Source: Toxorhynchites rutilus septentrionalis (Eukaryota; Arthropoda; Insecta; Diptera; Culicidae). Taken from it: a DNA stretch of 64,000 bases. A program made the position numbers and the translations under genes. Location of the stretch: NCBI RefSeq assembly GCF_029784135.1, contig NC_073745.1, positions 60,079,218 to 60,143,217 on the forward strand. The letters run 5' to 3'. Shown in pieces: positions 1 to 10,340 of this stretch (position 1 is the stretch's first letter; every line of letters begins with the position of its first letter). The notes under the pieces were generated by a model. It was not told where the DNA came from and searched no databases. It was given only the letters and a program-made list of their open reading frames with translations.

Positions 1-3000
1 TGTTTAATAGCCATCAAAGCTTAAGTGTTCGGAGTTTGAGACAAAACGGTATTCGGTTCTTAGATTTTCATTCTACCTTCCATATATTCCTGTTTTATGT
101 AGTCATACGTCAAAATCACAGGTGGAATCGCATTCAGCCTCACAAAAGTCAAACGCCGAACCAATCCGATGCAGAGTGATCAAAGAAGTCAAACTCGAGC
201 TCAACCAAACAACTCCATCACACCGTCGCCATTCGAAACCTGCTGAAAGATGGATCACCGCGCGACGAATCGTTCGGTTCGATCGAGTGACCGCACAATG
301 GGCACAGAACCGGAGCGCAAAAAGGCGCTCAATCCAAGGTATAACACAAAAGAGAACGGCTCTCTCTCGGACCGTTTGTCATTGTGTAGCTTTTTATTAG
401 GTTTCGTCTTCGCTCCATCAATACCACCTGCCCTTGTTTTATGGCTCGATCGGTTTAATTCGATTACCCGCGACGACAGTCCGGTTGCTGGTTGCGGCCA
501 CCGTGAAACCTAAGGTTTCAGAAAATGGAAGAATTCAACCGCGAGAAACAAAAGAGCCGGAGATTCGTGGATTTGACTGTATGGTCGAAACGGAAGGTTT
601 TCAACGCATAAAAAGAGCCGAGGAATGGTTCTGTGTGTATAAAATGCTTGCAGCCATTTCGCGGTTGATTACCTTTTAACAAATCGCCATTATGAAATAA
701 CAGATCGCCAATGGAAAATAACAGACTATTTTTTCCTAAAAAGCAGCAACAAGCAAGTGCAATTTTTTGTCGATCAGTGATTTGAATGCCCCACAAATAA
801 GATGCAGTAAAATTCGAAATTTAATTAGTTTTTGTTCGGAACCGTTATTCCACATTATGTCACGATCGAAATGCGTCACTTACAATCCCGGAAGGTGTTG
901 AATCGCATAATCTGTCACCTCATCCACTTGGGCTTGGGAGTGATTCAGTCCCGAGAATCGGTATGGTGTAGCAATGTAGAATGTTACCCATAAATCAAAC
1001 TAATTTGAATATTAAATAATCGAATTGAGTGGCAGCGGAGTGTGTGCAGCAAGAATTGCGCCCGTCGATGGGTTTTTGGAAGGTGTGAAAAGGGGTTGAC
1101 GTTTGCCAAGGCCTCAGAGTCTCGGGAAATGACAAGAAGAACGCGCAAATGCATAAACAGAACTCGTTCGGGTTCTGATGGAAAGGGTGTTCAGGGGGCA
1201 AGTCAGACGACAACTGCATTCAACCACTCCCGGGCTTGTTATTATTATTACTACAGCGTAATAAATTTGTCGCCGTTATGCAACAAACATCAACAATATG
1301 CAAATTGGTTGATTGTAACAGAAGCGCGTATATATTCATATTCGAGTGCTGCGAGTGACAGGAGGGAATCCGCTTCGAACTGTACTTTTTTTTCGGATAT
1401 AAACTTTTCCCCTGTTAACGATTGTTACCATTATATGGTATTATTTGGTTTTGTTACCATTCGAGCCATTGTGTGCATTGCCAGGCATCGGGTTACAATT
1501 GGGCTTTGTGCCGTGTTATGCTGACTTCGGCAGGAACAATCGGGAAATGGAGTGCCTGCGCCTTCGTTAGTGTGGCTTGAAGAGGAGACACGTGGCTTTT
1601 GGCTGAAAGATGGAATAAGTGGCAGCGGTGGAGAAACGCACTGATTATCTGATTTTTAATAATCAAATCAGAAAAAATGGCAAAAAACACTAAACGATAT
1701 TTGAAGGTTGAATTCGCTTCTCGGAAAACGAGAAAAAGTGCGAGCGCTCCATAATTACTCAAGTTTATTCACAAAACCCCACGCGATAATTAATTACACT
1801 AAACTCATTTCCCATTTCTCCGCTTTTATTGCTTGTAAAAGCTCATGAAACGCTCACTTGAGGTATGTATGAATAATTAATTAATTAAAAACATGGCACA
1901 CAGAACACATTCGTCCCTACCACATCCCACCCCACCCCGGGCCAAATTTCTGTGCCATTGTCCTTGGCACAGAGCCAAAACGTGTCGCAATTTGGGCCCG
2001 CTGTATCCTAGCATTTTCCACCGCAAGAAGGGAAAACGTGAAACCATACGCGCGTGCTCTCCCCCTACCCCCCAACTCTCCTCCACCCTCTTTTGTGCGT
2101 CAGTCACAATTTCATCACTCGACGAGTGTTGCCGCCTATGCGCTCGATATACATGTTTTTATTTTACGTTTTTGTCCCGAGTCCTTTTCATTCTGCGAAT
2201 TGACAAATTACCTAACTTCGCTATGCGTTGTTCATTAATTCCTGCTCGCTGTGTTTTAGCTGTTTTAGCTTTTGCATTGCAGTCGTTTCGCGTGCGCGTG
2301 GGGTTTCATTTCGTCGGAAGCCCGCAGAATGGACCTCCACCCACCGCCTCAAGCTGCCAGCCACCGTCGACGGGGGGGAAGCCTTTGAGTTCCTAACAAC
2401 GGTTCTCCGGGTGGGGGACGGGCCCTCTCTTTCGTGTGCTTACATTCGAACAACGCGAAACGCGGGTTAGAATTTACTGATAATGGACCCGTTTTGCGGC
2501 TTTTTCACGCTTGACCATAAAATACAACCGTCGCGTGCCTCGCGCCGTTCATTTGACGGAATTCTCTCAGAAGCTTCTCGATAATTTTAATCGTAAGTCA
2601 TGTGAGCGGCCGATTTTGTGCTGAACGAAATCTTAAATGAGTTGGAATTTCAATGCTAGCGAATCAGCACTAAAATTGGGTTATCAGACGACTGAAAACA
2701 TTGGCTGAGAAAAAATACCGCTAATGTAGACTTACTTCAGCACGCATAATAAATGCCGGAATGAAATATACCTATAAAGGAATTACGTTTTCTTTATCGC
2801 GTTGATTCTTTTCTTCTAATGTAAAATGTTTTTCATTTTTATTCCCCCGACGCTTTTTATTACATTTCCTCATGGATTGGGTCACTTGAAAATATCGACG
2901 GTTTTTGGTCCAATTTTTGAATGAATTGTTTATTGAAAATCAACTTTAACCAAGTATGCAATGGCTAGTGCTTTTTAAAACATTTTAAGTGATATTTACG

Positions 3001-3100
3001 GTGTATTCAAAATGTTATTGCTACTGAATAGATCATTGATTTCCAAATAGCTGTTCCATGTCCAAATCAGTTCTATTTAAAATGGGTCATATGATCAGTG
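1..3100. other. Unique-looking DNA, no gene recognised
   Basis: I see no convincing coding region, RNA gene or transposon end. Open frames here are short and overlap on both strands. The stretch alternates AT-rich runs with GC-richer parts (about 1900-2470), which would suit a host intron or intergenic region. A short direct repeat around the motif AACAGATCGCCA lies near 665-725. Nothing else can be said from sequence alone. Confidence 0.5.
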
Positions 3101-3103
3101 TAG

Positions 3104-3215
3104 CCACACGTACAGATTTATCTGGAAAGGTACAGGTTTTTTAGAATTTTGGTACAGAGTACAGATTTTCGTCAAAACGTACAGGTTGGTACAGATTTTT
3201 CCGTGGGTGAAATTT
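3104..3215. repeat. Decayed hAT-type MITE end
   Basis: The stretch opens CAGTGTAGCCACACGTACAG and is followed by repeated 'tacagattt' words. It resembles the ends of the clear hAT-type element at 31841-34188, which also starts CAGGG.T.CCA and is rich in 'atctgta'. No second end or target duplication was found, so this is a fragment at best. Confidence 0.35.
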
Positions 3216-3429
3216 CTTACATTTGAATAAAGCTACATTTATTTATTTATTGTTGTCAAAAAAAATTGTAGACCGATACATTCTTAATACTACTTAAAAC
3301 TACTTACTTTAAACTAAACAAAGTAAAGAGAGGCTGGATAATTTATCCGTTTAATTCAAAAGAGGATTTTAACATTTTACATAATCAAAAAAAAAAGTTT
3401 ATTTATTTATTTCGTCAAACCAGCGTAGA

Positions 3430-3596
3430 CTACCCCGTGGCTGAGTGGTTAGCGTCTCACATTATCATGCCGGGTGTTCGGGTTCGATTCCCGTTCTGGT
3501 TGGGGGAATTTTTCGTCAAAGAAATTTCCTCCGACTTGCACTGTGGTCAACGCGTATTCAAGAGCTTGCCCCTCAGAATACATTTAAGGCGTGTTA
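3430..3596 (+). repeat. tRNA-derived SINE, 3' half missing (Feilai-like)
   Basis: The head carries a tRNA-like pol III promoter: an A-box-like GTGGCTGAGTGGTTAGCG and the B box GGGTTCGATTCCCG. The conserved body 'gaatttttcgtcaaagaaatttcctccgac' follows. Other copies lie at 5961, 8708, 31700 and 51612. The copy stops at the TA used by the DD37E transposon and the expected 3' half is not found on the far side of that transposon. The name Feilai is recalled from Aedes and is not checked. Confidence 0.8.
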
Positions 3597-4894
3597 AAGG
3601 GTGTGTCACATCAAATTGCATCACGGAAAAAACGCTGTAGAAATTTTATTTTTAGGAATTATATCTTCAGCTTTCGCTTATAATCAGATAAGAGTGTATA
3701 GATCACGTTGGCCATGCTTCACTGTCAATTTTTCGTAAATTTGGAAAAATGTCGTCGAACGAAAAAGAGCGTCGTGAATTAATCCTGCGCACTCATTTCG
3801 AGAATCCGGAGTTGTCACATCGGGACATCGGTAAGATGCTGGGAATCGTCCGATCCACGGTCAGCAGAGTACTAAAACGATACTTCGAGAACCTAACCAT
3901 CGACCGGAAGGTGAAGAACGGCAAAAATGGATGCTCCGTCAGTGAAAAAGATCACAAGCGCGTAGTTAAGCAGTTTAGACGTGATCCGAGAAGTTCGGTC
4001 CGGGATGTCGCCAATAAGCTGAATTTGTCAAGTTCATTCGTCCAGCGGACCAAGCAACGGGAGGGCCTGCGTACATACAAGGTTCAGAAGGCTCCTAACC
4101 GCGACGAAAGGCAAAACATGGTGGGGAAGACGCGAGCCCGGAAGCTGTACACCGAAATGCTGACGAAGCCGCATTGCCTGGTAATGGACGACGAAACCTA
4201 CGTCAAAGCGGACTTTCGTCAGCTGCCGGGCCTGTTGTTCTTCTCCGCAGAGGACAAATTCAGCGTTCCGGAGGAGATTCGCAAGCAGAAACTATCCAAG
4301 TTTGCCAAAAAGTACATGGTGTGGCAAGCGATCTGCTCTTGCGGAAAGCGGAACGCCCCCTTCGTGATGACCGGCACGGTAAACGGGCAGGTTTACCTTA
4401 AGGAGTGCCTACAGAAGCGCTTACTACCACTATTGAAGCAGCACGAGGGCCCGACCATCTTCTGGCCGGATCTCGCTTCGTGCCACTATTCAAAGGACGT
4501 GTTGGAGTGGTACGAAGACAACGGGGTCACCTTCATGCCAAAGGAAATGAACCCGCCCAACGCGCCGGAGCTTCGCCCAATAGAGAAATATTGGGCGATT
4601 ATGAAGCAGGCCCTCCGGAAGAACCCAAAAGTTGTCAAATCGGAGGCGGACTTCAAGAGAAAATGGATTTCTGTTAAAAAAAAACTACAACCTGACGTTG
4701 TACAGAACCTTATGGACTGGGCAAAGAGGAAGGTGCGAGCATACGGGCTTGGGCTCGAAGTATGAATAAAAAGAAAATGCCAAAAGTTGTTTAATAGTTT
4801 TTCTTTTACTGTCTAAAATTTTCAAAAGGATCGGTCTACTGGGCGAATTTCTACAGCGTTTTTTACGTGATGCAATTTGATGTGACACACCCTT
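3597..4894 (+). mobile_element. Tc1/mariner-superfamily transposon, DD37E type, about 1.3 kb
   Basis: The element is bounded by TA dinucleotides at 3595-3596 and 4895-4896. Its terminal inverted repeats begin AAGGGTGTGTCACATC and extend about 45 bp through 'gcatcacgg' and 'aacgctgtagaaatt', with few mismatches. One open transposase gene fills it. The catalytic spacing and mosquito setting match what is known as the ITmD37E group. A second copy lies inverted at 34386-35687. This copy has both ends and an open frame, so it could be autonomous. Confidence 0.93.
3749..4765 (+). CDS. DD37E transposase (ITm superfamily), intact, 338 aa
   Basis: The protein cuts and pastes its own transposon at TA sites in the nucleus. 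The first 120 residues hold two helix-turn-helix regions for end binding ('IGKMLGIVRSTVSRVLKRY' and 'VRDVANKLNLSSSFV'). The catalytic triad is visible: Asp147 in VMDDETYVK, Asp241 in FWPDLAS and Glu279 in LRPIEKYW, with 37 residues between the last two, the mosquito DD37E signature. The length of 338 aa is usual for the family. The start is the first ATG, preceded by a purine-rich context, and the stop lies 129 bp before the right end. No frameshift or nonsense codon is seen. Whether it is expressed is unknown. Confidence 0.92.
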   Translation: MSSNEKERRELILRTHFENPELSHRDIGKMLGIVRSTVSRVLKRYFENLTIDRKVKNGKNGCSVSEKDHKRVVKQFRRDPRSSVRDVANKLNLSSSFVQRTKQREGLRTYKVQKAPNRDERQNMVGKTRARKLYTEMLTKPHCLVMDDETYVKADFRQLPGLLFFSAEDKFSVPEEIRKQKLSKFAKKYMVWQAICSCGKRNAPFVMTGTVNGQVYLKECLQKRLLPLLKQHEGPTIFWPDLASCHYSKDVLEWYEDNGVTFMPKEMNPPNAPELRPIEKYWAIMKQALRKNPKVVKSEADFKRKWISVKKKLQPDVVQNLMDWAKRKVRAYGLGLEV

Positions 4895-4950
4895 TATCCA
4901 CAATTGAAAAAATTGCTGCCGTAAGCGCGATTCACATACAACATCCACGT

Positions 4951-5131
4951 CACGTTCACGTTCCGTCCCGTCACGTTACGTTAATTATTTCTCCAAGTAG
5001 TTCTTATGCAAACATTCACATACACCAGCAACGGGAACTTCGACTTGCCGTTGCTGGTGTATGTGAATGCTTCAATAGGAATTGCATGGAAGAATAATTG
5101 AAGCAACGTAACGTGACGGAACGTGAACGTG
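4951..5131. repeat. Foldback/MITE-like imperfect palindrome, about 180 bp
   Basis: The left arm reads CACGTTCACGTTCCGTCCCG..., continues through 'cattcacatacaccagcaacgg', and returns as the complementary right arm ending 'acggaacgtgaacgtg'. Only a short loop near 5037-5050 is unpaired. Such structures are typical of foldback or MITE remnants. No clear target duplication was seen. Confidence 0.7.
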
Positions 5132-5960
5132 AGGAAACATGCGAGGACTTTCAAAAATTAAGTAGAAATGAATAAGAAGCAAATTCAGGATTAGTTAAAA
5201 TGACAAAATGCAAAAAAAAGGTTAAAATGTAAAGGTAAAGGTTCACAAACAGAAAAATAAAAAAACTACTTACTGAAACTATCACTGTGTATCGCAAGTT
5301 TTATTGCTAATATAAACAAAATTGGACAACAGGAAAATCGATTCTTCCAGCTTTTTCCGGTTTTCTCACTTTTTTTTCGGCCATTTAAAAAATTTGGTTG
5401 TCATCTCTGTCCCACAGTAAAAGATTACATAACGAATGCCTTAATTTGCTTGATAGATAAAATCAATTTTGTCCTGCATTTTTGGGATATAGTTGACAAA
5501 AATTCCCTGAAAATTCTAACTTTTAGGGTTTTTACCTTCTTAATACATTGATTCAATTGAAAGGTTTTACTACTTATTTTTATATTAATTTTTTTCAACT
5601 ATCAAATAAAAGCAAATATTATAGTATAGGTACCACAAACGTCTTTCATAATTTCAGCGGCCTGTCTTCCATTTTCGCCTTCATGAAAGAAAAACTGTAA
5701 AATGTACCGTAATGTAATGTACTGAAAATGTAAAATGTTTCTCTTTGTTGACTTCCATTGTTAACACCCTGTAACTCAAAACTGAATGAAACAAATGAAA
5801 AATAGTAAAAGAATTTTTTTAGTGTGAAATGACCTTGACAACGATAATAAACCAAAATTGTATGATCGATATTTCGCGAGATATCGGTCACTACAGCCGT
5901 TTACCTAGAAAATAATGGATCTCTTTTTTCCCATCCTATATACGTTTTGTGGATATTAAC
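5132..5960. other. AT-rich non-coding stretch
   Basis: No open frame with recognisable content, no transposon ends and no RNA gene seen. A poorly supported minus-strand frame at 5646-5891 is rich in Phe/Ser and looks like chance. Confidence 0.5.
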
Positions 5961-6106
5961 AACTGTGACGCGTATTCAAGAGCTTGTCACTCAGAATGCA
6001 TTCAAGGCGGGTTATTTGGCATAGAAATCTCAACTGAATACTAATCAAAATGAGACGGCGAAGTTCCTCGAGGAACGTTAGAGCCATTCAAGAAGAAGAA
6101 GAAGGA
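5961..6106 (+). repeat. SINE 3' half (Feilai-like)
   Basis: Matches the 3' part of the tRNA-derived SINE: 'cgcgtattcaagagcttg', 'gaatgcattcaaggcg', 'ttggcatagaaatctcaa', and the triplet tail GAAGAAGAAGAA. The tRNA-like head is missing, so it is 5'-truncated. Confidence 0.85.
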
Positions 6107-6363
6107 TATTAACAAACGGTTTTCGGCAATCGTATCGGTATCGGTCGTAAAAAAATCAATTGAATCATTGGTTTGGGTCGGAAATATAGTAACGCTTCAC
6201 ATTTATGGTAAGGGTCCACTAGAGACAGCTCTCCTTTACTTTCTTAAGGCAATGAGGGTAAATGTGTAATGCAGGAAAAGTAAAGTTTTCAAAGGGCATT
6301 TTTCAAGACTAGAGACGAATGAACTGAAAAAGTTTAAAGTCTATATAATTCTTTACCTTACCT
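6107..6363. other. Non-coding stretch
   Basis: Nothing recognised between the SINE tail and the dispersed repeat that begins near 6364. Confidence 0.4.
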
Positions 6364-6615
6364 CACCTGAAGCCACACCACTTCTCGTTTGGTGGTCAGC
6401 GAAGCAACATCGTTGCAGGAGAGCGTCGAGCGGGAGCGGATTGTAATTGTCAGGATAAGTGAAGAAGTAGAGTAGAGTTTCTTTCCACAAGGGCCCTTCT
6501 CTGGGCTAGTGGCGTAAAACAAAAATGGGATGGCTTAAACAACAGTTGTGAGCGAGGTAGCAAGCTTAGCACAACTAGCCGATATCATTCATTATTGATG
6601 CTTATTTCACACAAA
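6364..6615. repeat. Dispersed repeat of about 250 bp (copy 1)
   Basis: The stretch beginning 'cctgaagccacacc.cttctcg' and running through 'tttctttccacaagggccc' to 'tatttcacaca' recurs at 40674-40935 in the same orientation with scattered substitutions. No coding potential or named family. It could be part of a MITE or a longer element whose other parts are absent. Confidence 0.75.
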
Positions 6616-7536
6616 CAGCTTGTTGGAGTAGATTGGAGTACAGTAGAATTGTTGGAGTAGATCTTACCCATCAGGTTTGCCCAGAAATTCTCGATGGGAC
6701 GCAGCTGGGAGACGTTGGACGGGTTCGCCGACTTGGGTACCACATCGATATTCAGCCGCTCCATCTCCTCTAACGATCGCTTCCGGCCAGAACACCGCGT
6801 CTTCGCTCTTATGGTATTTCTTGATGAGCGACGCAACTTCCGGCAGGCACTTCGTACTATAAATTTCCCCGTTCACAACCAGTCCGGAGCTAAAGAAGAG
6901 CGGCTTTGACATCCCCTTCTCGCTGATTGTCAGCCACAGCAGCACCTTCTTGGAGAACTTGGTGTATGACATAAACTTCACTTTAGAGCTCACTTCCTTC
7001 GTGAGGGAAGTGAAATACGAAGTGCCCTGCCAATCGTGGCCGTCCAGGGTAGGATAGGTATCGTCGTGCATCACCACCGCCACGTCGCGATTCGCCGGGA
7101 AAATCGACGTGACCATCTTATTCAGCCACTGTCGCTGCGTCATTGCCTGCAACTTCGAGACCATGTTCGCCAAGTACTTTTTCACTGTTTGGCCGGTTGC
7201 ACCGACCTCCCGGCCAAGCGCCCGCAGCGATGTAGCAACCTTTCCCTCGATCTTCCTCTTCAGCATCCTTTGGAGCTTCCTGTCACTCAGGGTCGTCGGC
7301 CGTCCGGAACCGGGTTTTCTTTCGATGCTCTGATTGTTGTCCAATAGTGCCAGGATGTTCTAGATGTCGGAACGGGCGTATCCGGCGTCCACAAAGTACC
7401 GAACGACGTCCGTTTTCGACGCGGCGGGGTACCGTTCTTTGAACGCGCACACTTCTGAACGGAGTTGCTTCACTGTTTTCGCCATCACGGTTAGAGTTCG
7501 ATTGATAGAGCTGTCAATTGTTTTCTGCTGACTCAT
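6585..7536 (-). pseudogene. Tc1/mariner-type transposase, broken
   Basis: Reading from about 7536 or the in-frame ATG at 7485, the N-terminus (MAKTVKQLRSEV) is followed by an in-frame TAG at 7360-7362. The frame then continues through an HTH region (LRALGREVGATGQTVKKYL) and the first catalytic Asp in VMHDDTYPT. Near 6795, just after VFWP, the expected second catalytic Asp segment is missing and the frame shifts. The third acidic residue is seen in the other frame in LRPIENFW. It therefore carries a nonsense codon, an internal deletion and a frameshift, and cannot be active. I could not define its terminal inverted repeats. It is related to, but clearly diverged from, the DD37E copies at 3749 and 34515. 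Confidence 0.85.
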
Positions 7537-7715
7537 GGGTTACTACACCCACACTAGCGTTGTCAGAAAACATTTCACTTTCGAGAGAAAACATGCCAAT
7601 TCGTGCCTTGAAGCATCAAATTGACAAATAATGTCATCTGTCCCCAACACTTTGAAATGTTTGGATGTATGGAAGCAGACATCTCTTTCTTTTTCTCTTT
7701 TTTCATCTTTTTTAG

Positions 7716-7830
7716 GATTGCACCAAAAAAAGTCCAAACGACGACAACGGGGATCGAACCAAGGCCAGCTAGGACGCAAGACTGTTTTACACGACCACGC
7801 CATCCACATGGCTAATGACGCTGTTCAGTA
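7716..7830 (-). repeat. tRNA-derived SINE head, second family
   Basis: On the minus strand an A-box-like 'atggcgtggtcgtg' is followed by the B box GGTTCGATCCCCG, at about tRNA spacing. The body differs from the other SINEs in the window. It could also be a degenerate tRNA pseudogene; I could not fold a complete cloverleaf. Confidence 0.55.
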
Positions 7831-7839
7831 AATGCGTGA

Positions 7840-8465
7840 TAATATTGCACCTGATTATTAAATGAAGTTGGAAAGTGTTTTCGAAGAGTGAAAAAGGAGC
7901 GCATGAAGAATACCACTATCTATCTCGGTCTGGGCCGTGCATATGGCAAAGTATGCGGAAAGCTTATTTGTCTTTTGTTTCGTTCGCTCGTATTAATCTT
8001 ATATTACTGTACCATGTATATTATAAAAATGCTTACCAGTATTTGAGAGTCATGACATTTTCTGTTATGTTATGTCTCATTGATAGTAATAAATCGGGAT
8101 GACAAAATATGAGCTAAAAATCAATTTTGGGTGTATGATTGATGCTGCATGGGAAGTTTCCTCAGTACGTGTGAAGGTAAGGAAGGTAAGGTTAGGTAAC
8201 CCATCAAAAATCGGCAATCTTTGTCCATGTTTTTAATACAAACGTTACTTGATTTTTAATTAGTGGAGCTCATTTATTTCCTCCTAGAATGGTCCCGAAA
8301 TCAATTAAAATGAAATTTATTGTTTATGAATAGAGTAAGAATAGAGTATGAATAGAGGCATCGATATTTTTTATTTTTCTAATTTCATGTACCGAACAAC
8401 GAAAAACATTTTCGTCGTCATCCGGAATTGTTCCATTTTAAATCGGTTTTATTTAGCTTGCCGTG
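7840..8465. other. AT-rich non-coding stretch
   Basis: No coding or structural feature recognised. A short run 'agaatagagtatgaatagag' near 8338 is a local repeat. Confidence 0.4.
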
Positions 8466-8469
8466 TAAT

Positions 8470-8514
8470 TTGTATGTTTGTATGTTTGTATGTTTGTAGG
8501 TTTGTATGTTTGTA
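8470..8514. repeat. Microsatellite (GTATGTTT)n
   Basis: About five tandem copies of an 8 bp unit with one variant (gtaggttt). The following sequence 'agcgcttcaccacattaat...ccttcctgttgaccgattgatctgaaatttgg' resembles a dispersed repeat flank but I cannot name it. Confidence 0.85.
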
Positions 8515-8707
8515 ACATGTTTGTCTGTAGCGCTTCACCACATTAATAGAAATTTGAACCCCTTCCTGTTGACCGATTGATCTGAAATTTGGAACACAAC
8601 TTAATCTCTGTAGTCATTATAAAACTGTGTATTTCATGATTCCAAAAATCCAAGATGGCGGCCACTACAAAATGGCGGTTATATATAATATATAGTATAT
8701 ATAATAT

Positions 8708-8967
8708 ATAGTCCGAGTGGTTAGCGTCATAATTAACATGCTGGGTGTTCGGGTTCGATTCCCGTTCTAGTAGGGGGAATTTTTCGTCAAAGAAATTTCC
8801 TCCGACTTGCACTGTGATCACGCGTATTCTAGAGCTTGCCACCCAGAATGCATTCAAGGCGTGTTATTTGGCATAGAAATCTCAACTAAGTACTAATAAA
8901 AAATGACGCAAGTAATACTACGTTGAGACGGCGAAGTTCCTCCTTAGTGCCATTGAAGAAGAAGAAG

Positions 8968-8972
<5 letters not shown>
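8708..8972 (+). repeat. tRNA-derived SINE, nearly full length (Feilai-like)
   Basis: Starts inside the A box (CCGAGTGGTTAGCGT), carries the B box GGGTTCGATTCCCG, the conserved body, 'tgacgcaagtaatactacg' and the GAAGAAGAAG tail. It is flanked on both sides by 'tataatatata', a plausible but low-complexity target duplication. The first dozen bases of the consensus head are missing. Confidence 0.88.

Positions 8973-9037
<65 letters not shown>
8970..9037. repeat. (AT)n microsatellite
   Basis: About 68 bp of near-perfect alternating AT adjoining the SINE tail. Confidence 0.97.
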
Positions 9038-9040
<3 letters not shown>

Positions 9041-9297
9041 TTCATTCGGCTGACTTTTTGCTATCGTATCAGGTGATGTACGCGAACGTACATGTATGGA
9101 CACGTTCACTAACACCAATGCGACACCATTTGTGAATCGATATAATTTCACAGTGGGCAAGACGCTGGTGTTTTGCGGCGAACGATCTGCTGGCGATTAG
9201 TTTTTTTTTTCTTCTGTTCAACTATTGTATGGTCAATGGTCAAAAGATTTATATATTTATTTAGCAAGCAAAAAAAAATAGGTATTTGACAACCAAA

Positions 9298-9790
9298 AAA
9301 AGGGGGTCTCCGTAGTCACATTGGTTGCGCGTTCGCTTAGTAAGCGATCGATCGTGAGTTCAAAACTCAGGGCCCTCATTGACCATCTTTGTGTTGTTAC
9401 AGAATAGCTACGTCCACGCAACAATCATCAGCGATGGAGATCGATCCACGGTCGAAATAAGATCGATTCATCCATACAACTGCTCTGCTCTGCAAGACAC
9501 ATCGGGCTGCTGTTCTATAAATAACTCAACAATGATCATTCAACTGTCTCCGCTGTCCGGTGGCCCAACTGGATAATGGAAGAACAGAAAGAATACTCTT
9601 ACGCCTAAATGGCTACTGTGTGAATGTACCATATGTAATGGTATAGAAGGAATACTGGCGAATGGCAACTGTGTAATGTGCTAATTATAGATATGATAAC
9701 CATGTGACATGTACACGATTAAAATTCGGCTCTGTTACAGCTAAAATGCTAATGAGCCTTAAATAAATAAATGGGATAAAAAAAAACCAA
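9298..9790 (+). repeat. Probable tRNA-derived SINE, third type
   Basis: The head 'gtctccgtagtcacattggttgcgcg' with 'gtgagttcaaaactcag' looks like pol III A and B boxes. A tRNA-unrelated body follows and the 3' end is 'aaataaataaatggg' plus an A-rich run. The short open frame at 9379-9576 is not convincing as a gene. Extent of the body is estimated; no target duplication was identified. Confidence 0.5.
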
Positions 9791-9866
9791 AAAAAAAAGA
9801 GTTCTATCGGTTACCTTCTCAGGTTTCCCACTAAAAATCTCCGCCAACGCAATACTAGAATGTTAA

Positions 9867-10102
9867 CCCTTTGTGGTCGCTTGTCTGCTCTCAGCCACTA
9901 TAGCAAGGAATCGTACTAAATACTTTATTCAATGATGTAATAGTTAACACTTTTTTCTAAGCGAATTTTGGTGCCTTGTGAACATTTTTACGAATGTATA
10001 AGAAGTTTTTATGAATAATAGATAACGGTATGAGCAAAATATTATTAGCGTGGAAATATAAGAGAATCTCTTCCAATGATAATTAATTCCGACCGCAAAG
10101 GG
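9867..10102. mobile_element. piggyBac-type MITE, 236 bp, TTAA-flanked
   Basis: TTAA at 9863-9866 and 10103-10106 flank inverted ends CCCTTTGTGGTCG and CCCTTTGCGGTCGG. TTAA target choice with CCC ends is the hallmark of the piggyBac superfamily. No coding capacity, so non-autonomous. A similar single end (CCGACCACAAAGGG) occurs near 37097-37110. Confidence 0.88.
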
Positions 10103-10340
10103 TTAATATAATATATTATATAAAATTTATCGATTTTACAGGTTCTCAGGATACCTAAAGATAATCTCTGCCGTGTGTTGTAACGCATCAGATTTTAGGG
10201 TTTTTTTGTTTCGTCGAGTAGTCAATAGCTCGCATTTACATAATCACATCACTTTTTTTTCCCCTTGTTGGGTGTGAACCACTGCGTCCATTAGTTTGAG
10301 CTATTGTGGTATGCCCCATTTTTTGTACTACGCTTCAAGC

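Noticed and set aside
3437..3640. Frames MAEWLASH... at 3437, 31635 and 51690 as a protein family
   Set aside because: They are translations of the SINE's tRNA-like head, not proteins.
7716..7830. Functional tRNA gene
   Set aside because: A and B boxes are present but no complete cloverleaf or terminator run could be drawn; a SINE head fits better.
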